Shown: one piece after another, positions 6,750-14,584 of the stretch
Position numbering within the stretch: the stretch's first letter is position 1
How the letters are laid out: every line of letters starts with the position of its first letter
Assembly: GCA_902782785.1 (NCBI GenBank)
Contig: CACZOH010000250.1
Location: forward strand, 1 to 16,605
DNA length: 16,605 bases
Direction of reading: 5' to 3'
Source: an uncultured Ruminococcus sp.
GTDB lineage: Bacteria > Bacillota > Clostridia > Oscillospirales > CAG-272
Notes under the pieces: model-generated
Database searches by the model: none
What the model was told of the DNA's origin: nothing
The model's input: only the letters and a program-made list of their open reading frames with translations
Translations under genes and position numbers: made by a program

Positions 6750-7489
6750 CGTATTTACTTGAGATCGCCTATTCAGGCGTTTCGTACAGCGGGTTTCAGA
6801 TACAGAAAAACGCAAGAACGATAGCTGGCGAGCTTACGCGCGCGTCAAAAAAGCTTTTCGGCTGCGAATGTAAGATCCGGGGCTGCAGCAGAACGGACGC
6901 GGGCGTGCACGCAAGGCAGTTTTTCTGTTCCGTCCAAACGGAAGACGGCGCAAACGCCGTCCCGCCCGATAAGATACCCGCTGCGATGAATACTCTTTTA
7001 CCGTACGATATAGCCGTGAAGTCGGCGAAGACCGTCCCGGACGGCTATAATCCGAGATTTGAGACTTTATATAAGGAATATCGCTACGTTATATACAACA
7101 AAGCGGAAAAGGACCCGTTTTCATATAAGCTGAAGCTTCCTTATCCTTATCCGCTCGACGCGGATATGCTTGATAAAGAGGCGAAGGATTATATAGGCGA
7201 GCATGATTTCACGTCGTTTATGGCGGCGGGCTCAGACGTTATATCGACCGTACGCACGGTAACGGACGCGTCCGTTAAAAGAGAGGGCGACGACGTGATC
7301 TTCACCGTATCCGCGGACGGGTTTTTATACAATATGGTCAGGATAATGACGGGCACGCTTTTGTATATAGCCGAGGGAAAGATAGAAAAAGGGACCATAC
7401 CTGAAATAATAAAAGCAAAGGACAGAGGAAAAGCCGGGATCACAGTTTCGCCGGACGGACTTTATTTGAACAGGGTAGTGCTTAAATGA
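6746..7489 (+). CDS. truA: tRNA pseudouridine(38-40) synthase TruA
   Basis: Converts uridine to pseudouridine at positions 38-40 of the tRNA anticodon arm. The 247 residues contain the catalytic aspartate D51 in CSRTDAGVHA (47-56), YKEYRYVIY after the first half, EHDFTSFMAAGS, and the C-terminal NMVRIMTGTLLYIAEGKI block. Start is ATG 6746, overlapping the ecfT stop by 4 nt (ATGA); an earlier in-frame start at 6659 would only add residues lying within ecfT. There is no good ribosome site, so translation probably depends on ribosomes leaving ecfT. The ecfA1-ecfA2-ecfT-truA order is the standard Firmicutes arrangement, which elsewhere continues from ribosomal protein genes such as rplQ; here ruv genes precede it. 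Confidence 0.97.
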   Translation: MTYLLEIAYSGVSYSGFQIQKNARTIAGELTRASKKLFGCECKIRGCSRTDAGVHARQFFCSVQTEDGANAVPPDKIPAAMNTLLPYDIAVKSAKTVPDGYNPRFETLYKEYRYVIYNKAEKDPFSYKLKLPYPYPLDADMLDKEAKDYIGEHDFTSFMAAGSDVISTVRTVTDASVKREGDDVIFTVSADGFLYNMVRIMTGTLLYIAEGKIEKGTIPEIIKAKDRGKAGITVSPDGLYLNRVVLK

Positions 7490-8781
7490 GTTTATTCTTC
7501 AAAAAGAAAAAACAGAACAGGAATAACAGCGACGAGCTTGTTGAAAAACGGACCGAAATAAGCTCGGGCGGCGACGCCGTGGAGGGACTTTACGGCGACG
7601 ATATGCCCGCGCCCGTCAACAAGCGTTACAAACGCGCCGCCGTTGTTGTAGGAATATCGAAATATATAGTTCTCACCGCGCTTTTCATATTCTTTATGTC
7701 CATGACGTTCGTTTATTCGTCGGAGATAACCGTGGAGAATTTCAGATATATCCTGAAGGATATGAACCTGAAGATACCGACGGGAAAAGAGGAGTACGGC
7801 GATATCTATTACGTCGCGGATATGGAGCAGAGCTTCGCCGTCTATCGCGACGACTTTGTCTGCGTCGGAAGAAGCACGCTGCAGGTCATAGATATGACGG
7901 GCAAGCAGGTGCAGAGCACGGCGCTCAGATACGTGAAGCCGAAACTTGTGACAAGCGGCAAATATATGCTCGTTTACGATCTTTCAAACACTCAGTACAG
8001 TATTTACAACACCTTTTCGCTTCTTTATTCCGGCTCGCTCGAATATCCCATATCCGACGCGGATATGAACGACGAGGGATATTATCTCATAGTCAGCCGC
8101 GACGCCGAATATAAAACCAACGTGACAGTATATAATAAAGAGATGGAACCCGTTTACGTTTATCAGACAAACGACAGATACGTTTTTGACGCTCATCTGT
8201 ATAACGACGGATCGTTTATCCTCTACTGCGCAAAGGCGAGAGACGGCGACAGCGTATCGGAAATAATAAAGGGAAACATAAAGGAAAAGGAAGTAAAGGT
8301 CACGTTTGAGCGAAGCGGCACGGTATTTCTTTCCGCTGAAAGAAGCGGGCTCGATACTACGTCCGTATTAGGCTCCGACACGCTTCTGTTCTTCTCCGGC
8401 GATACGCCGGTGGCGGAATATTCGTTTTTCGGAAGAGTATGCAGAAGATTTGACGCGGGCGACGGCAACACCGCGATAGTTCTCTCGTCAGAGGGCGCGG
8501 GCGCGGATTCCGTGCTCATAGTGTTCGACACCGCGGGCAAGGTGCTCTATGAGGGCGACGCGGGATCGGATATTTCCGAGCTTTACTGCCATAATAAAAA
8601 CGTTTACAGTCTTTACACGGGAAGCGTTGAAAGATTTGAGATAAACACGGGCAAAACGTATTATTACGGCTCGGGATACGAGACGAAGGGGCTTGTTTTC
8701 GCAGACGACGAAATAGTTCTCGCGGCGACCGCGGGCAGCGCTTATCCCGTATCCGTTTACGACGACTTTAAGGAGAGATAA
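7486..8781 (+). CDS. DUF5711 family single-pass membrane protein, predicted beta-propeller
   Basis: Function unknown. The 431 residues begin with a basic, polar cytoplasmic segment (KKKKQNRNN), then one membrane segment at about 51-77, then a roughly 350-residue extracytoplasmic region. That region is rich in short beta-strand patterns with repeated aromatic/aspartate phrases (YVADMEQSFAVYRDD, LVYDLSNTQYSIYN, SFILYCAK, LIVFDTAGKVLYEGD), consistent with a WD40- or PQQ-like propeller anchored by its N-terminus. The family name is from memory of similar Clostridia proteins. ATG overlaps the truA stop (ATGA). It ends 1 nt before the CvpA-family gene, with AAGGAG over its last codons serving that gene, so the two are likely co-made and may act together at the membrane. 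Confidence 0.75.
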   Translation: MSLFFKKKKQNRNNSDELVEKRTEISSGGDAVEGLYGDDMPAPVNKRYKRAAVVVGISKYIVLTALFIFFMSMTFVYSSEITVENFRYILKDMNLKIPTGKEEYGDIYYVADMEQSFAVYRDDFVCVGRSTLQVIDMTGKQVQSTALRYVKPKLVTSGKYMLVYDLSNTQYSIYNTFSLLYSGSLEYPISDADMNDEGYYLIVSRDAEYKTNVTVYNKEMEPVYVYQTNDRYVFDAHLYNDGSFILYCAKARDGDSVSEIIKGNIKEKEVKVTFERSGTVFLSAERSGLDTTSVLGSDTLLFFSGDTPVAEYSFFGRVCRRFDAGDGNTAIVLSSEGAGADSVLIVFDTAGKVLYEGDAGSDISELYCHNKNVYSLYTGSVERFEINTGKTYYYGSGYETKGLVFADDEIVLAATAGSAYPVSVYDDFKER

Positions 8782-8782
8782 G

Positions 8783-9526
8783 ATGTTCATTGTTGTTGAT
8801 ATTGCGCTTGTCCTGATATTCGTTCTGTGCCTTATAATAGGCTGGAAAAGGGGCTTTTTCGATCAGATGATAAGCCTGTTTTCGGGCATAATCGCGTTTT
8901 TTGCCGCGTATTTCCTGACGCCGCTCGCCGCTCCGTTTGTGAGCAAGCACCTGTTTCTGACACGTATATCGGAAAAAGCGTCGGAGCTTATAAGAAGCAT
9001 CGGAGACGGGATCGGCGGCGCGGACCTGTTCGGCAGCGGCAAGGCGAACGAGACGTTTCGCGCGATACTTGAGAAATTCGGCGCGGATTACGACGCGATA
9101 AAGGAGAAATTCGCCTCCGCGGTGACCGAGGGAACGGATAAAGCCGCGGGCGCGATAGCGGATCACATAGCGGAGCCGGTGTCATACGCCATATCGTACG
9201 CTCTGTGCTTCCTTGCGATATTCATACTCACGCTCATTGCGTTATGGATATTGAAGTACGTTCTTAAAATAGCGGATAAGCTGCCCGTTATAAAGCAGGC
9301 GAACGCCCTGCTCGGGCTTGTTATGGGAGCAGTGACCGGTATAATAATCATCTGGGTGCTGTCCGTGATGCTCAAGCTCGGACTGCCTTATCTGTCGAAC
9401 GTACAGCCGAAGATCTTCCCCGAGGATCTGTTTGAGAGGTCGTTTGTTCTGCGGCTCGTGTATAAGCTGAACGCGGTCCGCGCTATGATAGATTTTTCGT
9501 ATATTAAAAAGCTTATAGGTGTATAA
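8783..9526 (+). CDS. CvpA-family membrane protein
   Basis: Resembles the colicin V production protein family, whose molecular role is not settled. The 247 residues show two N-terminal membrane segments (4-20 and 27-48, separated by the typical GWKRGFFDQM), a soluble helical stretch (about 57-130, rich in charged residues), and two further segments (about 135-162 and 174-197). CvpA proteins are usually 160-180 residues, so the soluble insert between the second and third segments makes this one long. ATG has AAGGAGAG about 5 nt upstream, inside the end of the previous gene. It is followed after 13 nt by the Clp ATPase, whose AAGGAG overlaps this stop. Confidence 0.82.
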   Translation: MFIVVDIALVLIFVLCLIIGWKRGFFDQMISLFSGIIAFFAAYFLTPLAAPFVSKHLFLTRISEKASELIRSIGDGIGGADLFGSGKANETFRAILEKFGADYDAIKEKFASAVTEGTDKAAGAIADHIAEPVSYAISYALCFLAIFILTLIALWILKYVLKIADKLPVIKQANALLGLVMGAVTGIIIIWVLSVMLKLGLPYLSNVQPKIFPEDLFERSFVLRLVYKLNAVRAMIDFSYIKKLIGV

Positions 9527-9539
9527 GGAGAAACCGTAA

Positions 9540-11840
9540 ATGCAATTATGTTCAAGATGTCAGAAAAGACCTGCCATAGTCTTTGTGACAAAAATGGAAA
9601 ACAACGAAACGAAAAACGAGGGACTTTGCCTGAACTGCGCAAAGGAGCTCGGTTTGCCCGTTGACAATATTTTAAAGAATATGGGCGTAAGCACGGACGA
9701 TATAGATAACGTTACAAACGAGATAGACGCGCTCGTATCGCAGGACGATACGGAGTCCGAGCCGTCTATGGCGGACGATGAGGAGAACAACGCCCCCGCG
9801 ATAGATCTGAAATCCATTTTCGGGCGTCTGACGAACGAGCTCAACAACCTCGGCAGAAATCAGCAGAATAAAAACAAGCAGAAGGAGCAGACCGAAAAGA
9901 AGCAGAGCAAGCGCAAGTTTTTGAACGATTACTGCAAGGATCTGACGACCGCGGCGAAGGAAGGGCGGCTCGACCGCATCATAGGCCGCGAAAAGGAGCT
10001 CGCCCGCGTCATACAGATACTGATGCGCCGTCAGAAAAACAACCCGTGTCTGATAGGCGAGCCGGGCGTGGGCAAGACCGCTCTCGCGGACGCGCTGGCG
10101 CAGAGGATAGTGAACGGAAACGTTCCGTATAAGCTCAGAAACAAAGAAGTCTTCGTGCTCGACCTCACGGCTCTCGTCGCGGGAACGCAGTTCCGCGGAC
10201 AGTTTGAGGGCAGGATGAAGGGGCTTATCGAGGAGATAAAGCGCGAGGGCAATATAATCCTCGTTATAGACGAGGTCCATTCCATAGTCGGCGCGGGCGA
10301 CGCGGAGGGCAGCATGAACGCCGCGAATATACTGAAGCCCGCTCTGTCGCGCGGAGAAATACAGGTCATAGGCGCGACGACGCTCGGAGAATACAGAAAA
10401 TATATAGAAAAAGATTCCGCGCTAGAGCGCCGTTTCCAGCCTGTCGTCATAGCGGAGCCGTCCGTATCCGATACAGTGGAGATCATAAAGGGCATAAAAG
10501 AGTATTACGAAAAATACCACGGCGTCATTATAACGGATGAGCTTGCGGAAAAAGCGGTCAGACTGTCGGAGAGATATATAACGGACAGATTTCTGCCCGA
10601 TAAGGCGATAGACCTGATAGATGAGGCGGCTTCGTACGTCGCGATAAACACGCCCGTTATCGACGAATATGAGAAGAAAAGCGACGATTTAAAAGCCGTC
10701 GAGCGTGCACGCGAAGCGCTTGAAAACGTTCCGGAGCCCGATAACGACGAGGCTAAGAGAAGAAGGTACGAGGAGCTTGCCACGCTCAAATCGGACGAGC
10801 TGCGCCTGCAGGAGGAGCTTTCATCCCTGCGTGAGAAGCGCAACAGCGTATATCTCACCGTCGCCGATCTTGCAAGAGTCATAGAGATCTGGACCGGCGT
10901 TCCCACGGGCAACGTGACCGAGAACGATTTTGAGCGCGTGGCGAGGCTCGACAAGGAGCTGCGCGAGCGTATAATAGGTCAGGACGAGGCGGTCTCCGCG
11001 GTCGTCCGCGCCATAAAGCGCAAATACGCGGGCGTTTCCGTCAAGCGCAAGCCCGTTTCCTTCATATTCGCGGGACCCACGGGCGTCGGTAAAACGGAGC
11101 TTGTAAAACAGCTGGCGCAGAGACTGTTCGACACGCCGGAGTCGCTTCTGCGGCTCGATATGTCCGAATATATGGAAAAGCATTCCGTATCGCGTATGAT
11201 AGGCTCTCCTCCCGGCTACGTCGGCTACGACGAGGCGGGTCAGCTTACGGAAAAGATAAGAAGAAAGCCGTACTCCGTGATACTCTTTGACGAGATAGAA
11301 AAAGCGCATCCCGACGTTCTCAACATCCTTTTGCAGATACTTGACGACGGCAGGATAACGGACGCTCAGGGCAGAGAGGTCAATTTTGAAAACACGGTCA
11401 TAGTCATGACGACCAACGCCGGCTCGACTTATACGACGGCGCAGGCGGGCTTCGGCTCGGGCGGCGTTGAGACGAAAACGGAAAAGGCTCTCTCCGAATT
11501 TCTGCGTCCCGAATTCATAAACAGGATAGACGCCGTTATAACGTTCAATTCTCTTACGAAGGACGACTTCAAGGGCATTGTCCGCGTCATGCTTTCCGAC
11601 GTTGCGTCGGCAATGAAGGAGCGCGGAATAGAATTCTCATACACCGACGCGCTCTGCGAGCTGATAATTGAAAAATCGTATTCCAAAAAGTTCGGCGCGA
11701 GAAATATGAGAAGATATATAGAATCAAACGTAGAGGACGCGATAGCGGAGCTTCTGATAGAAAGTAAAGGCGTGTTCCCGAAAAAACTTCTGGCAGACGC
11801 CGTTGACGGCAAAATAACCGTAACAGAGGTCAACTCTTGA
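9540..11840 (+). CDS. Zinc-finger Clp/Hsp100 AAA+ unfoldase (ClpE-like)
   Basis: A two-ring protein unfoldase of the Clp class, probably partner of the ClpP peptidase. The 766 residues contain an N-terminal four-cysteine zinc finger (C4, C7, C30, C33) like those of ClpE and McsA, an acidic/Lys-rich linker (60-125), AAA domain 1 with Walker A GEPGVGKT (173-180) and Walker B ILVIDE (240-245), a short coiled-coil middle region (about 372-438), and AAA domain 2 with Walker A GPTGVGKT (512-519), pore loop GYVG (559-562), Walker B VILFDE (580-585) and arginine finger R662 in NRID. The double Clp-N domain of ClpC/ClpA is absent. At 636-638, AGF occupies the place of the IGF/VGF ClpP-docking loop. 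AAGGAG lies 9 nt before ATG. The stop overlaps the next gene's TTG. Confidence 0.92.
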   Translation: MQLCSRCQKRPAIVFVTKMENNETKNEGLCLNCAKELGLPVDNILKNMGVSTDDIDNVTNEIDALVSQDDTESEPSMADDEENNAPAIDLKSIFGRLTNELNNLGRNQQNKNKQKEQTEKKQSKRKFLNDYCKDLTTAAKEGRLDRIIGREKELARVIQILMRRQKNNPCLIGEPGVGKTALADALAQRIVNGNVPYKLRNKEVFVLDLTALVAGTQFRGQFEGRMKGLIEEIKREGNIILVIDEVHSIVGAGDAEGSMNAANILKPALSRGEIQVIGATTLGEYRKYIEKDSALERRFQPVVIAEPSVSDTVEIIKGIKEYYEKYHGVIITDELAEKAVRLSERYITDRFLPDKAIDLIDEAASYVAINTPVIDEYEKKSDDLKAVERAREALENVPEPDNDEAKRRRYEELATLKSDELRLQEELSSLREKRNSVYLTVADLARVIEIWTGVPTGNVTENDFERVARLDKELRERIIGQDEAVSAVVRAIKRKYAGVSVKRKPVSFIFAGPTGVGKTELVKQLAQRLFDTPESLLRLDMSEYMEKHSVSRMIGSPPGYVGYDEAGQLTEKIRRKPYSVILFDEIEKAHPDVLNILLQILDDGRITDAQGREVNFENTVIVMTTNAGSTYTTAQAGFGSGGVETKTEKALSEFLRPEFINRIDAVITFNSLTKDDFKGIVRVMLSDVASAMKERGIEFSYTDALCELIIEKSYSKKFGARNMRRYIESNVEDAIAELLIESKGVFPKKLLADAVDGKITVTEVNS

Positions 11841-14575
11841 AAAACAACGAAACACAGGATATCAAGGCGGAATACGTCAACGATACGGACTGGTACAGGT
11901 TCGATCTCGACGTGCTCTGCAGAAAGCTCGGAACGGACTGTGAAAAGGGGCTCTCGGATGAAGCCGTGCGCGCAAAAAAAGCGCTCCACGGAAAAAACGA
12001 CATTTTCCCCTCGGACTCAAACGATAAGGATAACGCGCCGAAAACAGCATTTTCGGTGCTTTCCGTGCTTCTTATAATCTCGCTTGTGCTGGCGGGCTTT
12101 CTTATGGGAGACAAGTCCTCGGTATTCGGCGTGATACTGACGGTCGCGGGCTACGCGGGCGTGCTTATAATGTTTATTTTCGCAAAGCGGCTCGCCTCAA
12201 ATATGGCGGATTATTCCGTCCCGGAGATACGCGTAATAAGAAACGGAAAAACGTACCGCATAAATCAGAAAGGGCTCGTCCAGGGCGATCTGATATATCT
12301 GTCCGAGGGCGATCTCGTCCCGTGCGACGGAAGGCTCGTTTCCTCATATTCTCTCAAGGTGCTTGAGAAGAATATATCGGGCGGCGACGGCGTAAAGGAC
12401 GCGGATTATGAAAACAAGCTGAACGGCCTTGACACGGCGGAGCAGAGAAGCATGGTATTCGCGCGCTCCGCGGTATCGTCGGGCTCGTGCTTCGTCATAG
12501 TCTGCGACACGGGCTCGCACACGCTCGCCGTCCGCCGCGGTATAAAGGCGAAGGCAACGGGCAGCTCCACGCTTGAGATATTCAACACCGTGACAAAGAT
12601 CTCGCGCATATATTCCGTTATATGCAGCGTAGTCGTTTTCGCCGTTACGGCGCTGTCTTACATAAAAGGCGGTGAAGAAGAGATATTTTCAACGTTTCTT
12701 CTGATGCTCTCCGTCGCCGCGTCGTCGTACTGTGAGCTTTTGTGCGCAATAGCGTACACGGCGGTTTCGTACGGCATATCTCCGATACACGAAAAGGACA
12801 GCGTTTACAACACCGGTATAATTATAAAAAATCTCTCCGCCGTGAACCGTCTGAGAAATCTCAACTGTCTGATAGTGCCGAAGACGGCGGGCATATGCGA
12901 AAAGCACATAGAGGCGGAGAAGGTATTTACGAACGACAGAGAGCTTGAATTGACGGAGGAAAACGCGGACAAGCTCCGCCGTACCGTATATATCGCCATA
13001 TCAACGTTCGGCGGTCGTGAAAACCACGCAAAAAAACAGACGTCGCTCACGGCTGAGCAGGACGCCGTAACGGAGCTTGCGGACAAGCTCGGCTATACGA
13101 TCGACGACGTGGAAAAGAATATGGTCCCGCTCGATTATTCCGCAAGCGACGGCGACAGACTGTTTGACGCCGCGCTTGTTATCCACAGAGAGCAGTATAT
13201 GATCTGCGTCCGCGGCTCGGCTACTCAGATCGTGAACAGATGCAGCCGCAGGATATCTAACGGCACGCCCGTTCCGCTCTCCGCGGACGGAGTGAACGAC
13301 CTGCTCAAGCGCGCAAGGGAATACGGGGACTCTGCATACCGCGTGATAGCCGTCGCCACAAAACCGAGCAAATACAACAACCTTGACAGGGTGAACACCG
13401 AAGACGATCTTTGCTTTGAGGGATTTATCGTCATGCGCGAACCGTTTTCTCCCGCTTGCGCGGAGGCGGTGTCGAACCTTGAAAAGCTCGGCGTCAAGAC
13501 CGTTATGTTCTGCGACGATATGACGGCGCAGAGCGTTCGTCTCGCAAAGCATATAGGTATATGCCGCGACGACGGACAGATGCTCTCCGCCCCGGAATTC
13601 GTATCGTCGAACATAAACATTATAGACCTTAAAATGATGTCGTACCGCCTTTTCCGCGGTATGAGCAACAGACAGAAACGGTATATCGCGGATTCGTATC
13701 TCGCGGCGGGCGAACATATAGGCGTTATAGGACAGCACCTGTTTGACGTTTCGCTCATGAACGGAACGGATACGGTCGGCTTCGCCGCAAACCTCACGTT
13801 ATCGCGCAAAAAGAGCAAAAACGGCGCCGAAATAAAGGGAACGTACAGCAGCGACGGAAGCGAGGCGCTGAAACGCGCCGCGGACGTCGTTATCTCTCCC
13901 GCCGACAGGACCGGCAGAGGCGGCATAAACGCCGCGTACGACGCGATACTTACCGCGCGCAAGGTCTGCAACAACGTAAGAAACATACTGTTTTATATAA
14001 TTGCGTCCAACAGCGCGCGCCTTCTCATCGCCCTGCTTTCCGTGTTTTTCGGATTGAACGGGATGTCCGTACCGCAGATGATATTCTCCGGTATAGCGGT
14101 AGATCTGCTTGCGATCGTCTGTATGTGCAACGCCAACAATAAAAAAATGTCCGTGAACGAGGACCTGTTGAAAAAAGCGTCGGAGAACAGACTGAGGACG
14201 GTCGTCACCTCCATCGTATCCGGTCTGCTTTGCGGCGGACTTGCGATAGGCGGCTCCGTATTCGCGTCGCTTCTGGGACGCGACGCGTCGTCGGCTTCCG
14301 CCGTATGCTTCACCTCCATGATACTGCTTCAGCTCTTAGGCTGTCTTGAGCTTATGCGCGGGCGGTACGGCTTCTTTGACGGGCTGACGAACGTTTATAT
14401 AATCTGTTCGCTTCTGCTTCTTGAATATCTGCTTCTGTCCGCCGTTTTCCCGACGTTCTTCACGCTGTATCTGACGGGCTCGGCGTATATAAGCGGTATA
14501 GCGATCTGTCTTATCCCCGCGGCGATATTCGTTATCGTCTGCGCGATAATAAGAGGCTTCAAAATACGTAGATAA
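11837..14575 (+). CDS. Degenerate (pseudo) P2-type cation ATPase
   Basis: A P-type ATPase homologue predicted to be catalytically inactive. The 912 residues keep the full layout: cation-ATPase N-terminal domain (about 18-57), M1-M2 (72-90, 96-116), actuator domain with intact GDLVPCDGRL (158-167), M3-M4 (257-276, 284-312), P and N domains (345-690), then M5-M10 (716-906). But SDKTGTLT is VPKTAGIC (347-354, the phosphorylated Asp is P348), TGES is SGGD (181-184), KGA is RGS (459-461), DPPR is EPFS (535-538), TGD is CDD (559-561), and GDGVND is GQHLFD (632-637). P-domain K614, D561 and D637 persist, as does GSEALKRAADVVIS before M5. TTG start 11837 overlaps the Clp stop, with AGAGGT 6 nt upstream. 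The intact frame argues for a retained non-enzymatic role, which is unknown. Confidence 0.85.
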   Translation: MKNNETQDIKAEYVNDTDWYRFDLDVLCRKLGTDCEKGLSDEAVRAKKALHGKNDIFPSDSNDKDNAPKTAFSVLSVLLIISLVLAGFLMGDKSSVFGVILTVAGYAGVLIMFIFAKRLASNMADYSVPEIRVIRNGKTYRINQKGLVQGDLIYLSEGDLVPCDGRLVSSYSLKVLEKNISGGDGVKDADYENKLNGLDTAEQRSMVFARSAVSSGSCFVIVCDTGSHTLAVRRGIKAKATGSSTLEIFNTVTKISRIYSVICSVVVFAVTALSYIKGGEEEIFSTFLLMLSVAASSYCELLCAIAYTAVSYGISPIHEKDSVYNTGIIIKNLSAVNRLRNLNCLIVPKTAGICEKHIEAEKVFTNDRELELTEENADKLRRTVYIAISTFGGRENHAKKQTSLTAEQDAVTELADKLGYTIDDVEKNMVPLDYSASDGDRLFDAALVIHREQYMICVRGSATQIVNRCSRRISNGTPVPLSADGVNDLLKRAREYGDSAYRVIAVATKPSKYNNLDRVNTEDDLCFEGFIVMREPFSPACAEAVSNLEKLGVKTVMFCDDMTAQSVRLAKHIGICRDDGQMLSAPEFVSSNINIIDLKMMSYRLFRGMSNRQKRYIADSYLAAGEHIGVIGQHLFDVSLMNGTDTVGFAANLTLSRKKSKNGAEIKGTYSSDGSEALKRAADVVISPADRTGRGGINAAYDAILTARKVCNNVRNILFYIIASNSARLLIALLSVFFGLNGMSVPQMIFSGIAVDLLAIVCMCNANNKKMSVNEDLLKKASENRLRTVVTSIVSGLLCGGLAIGGSVFASLLGRDASSASAVCFTSMILLQLLGCLELMRGRYGFFDGLTNVYIICSLLLLEYLLLSAVFPTFFTLYLTGSAYISGIAICLIPAAIFVIVCAIIRGFKIRR

Positions 14576-14584
14576 CGGTGTAGT

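Noticed and set aside
13001..13986. Two long overlapping minus-strand open frames (245 and 253 codons) opposite the pseudo-P-type ATPase
   Set aside because: Their translations are rich in Arg, His, Val and Ser with no recognisable domain, as expected from the reverse complement of a codon-biased gene, and they have no operon context. The plus-strand frame matches a P-type ATPase over its whole length.
11837..14575. Calling this gene an ordinary calcium or magnesium transporting P-type ATPase
   Set aside because: Overall similarity would give that name, but the phosphorylation aspartate and almost all other catalytic motifs are absent.
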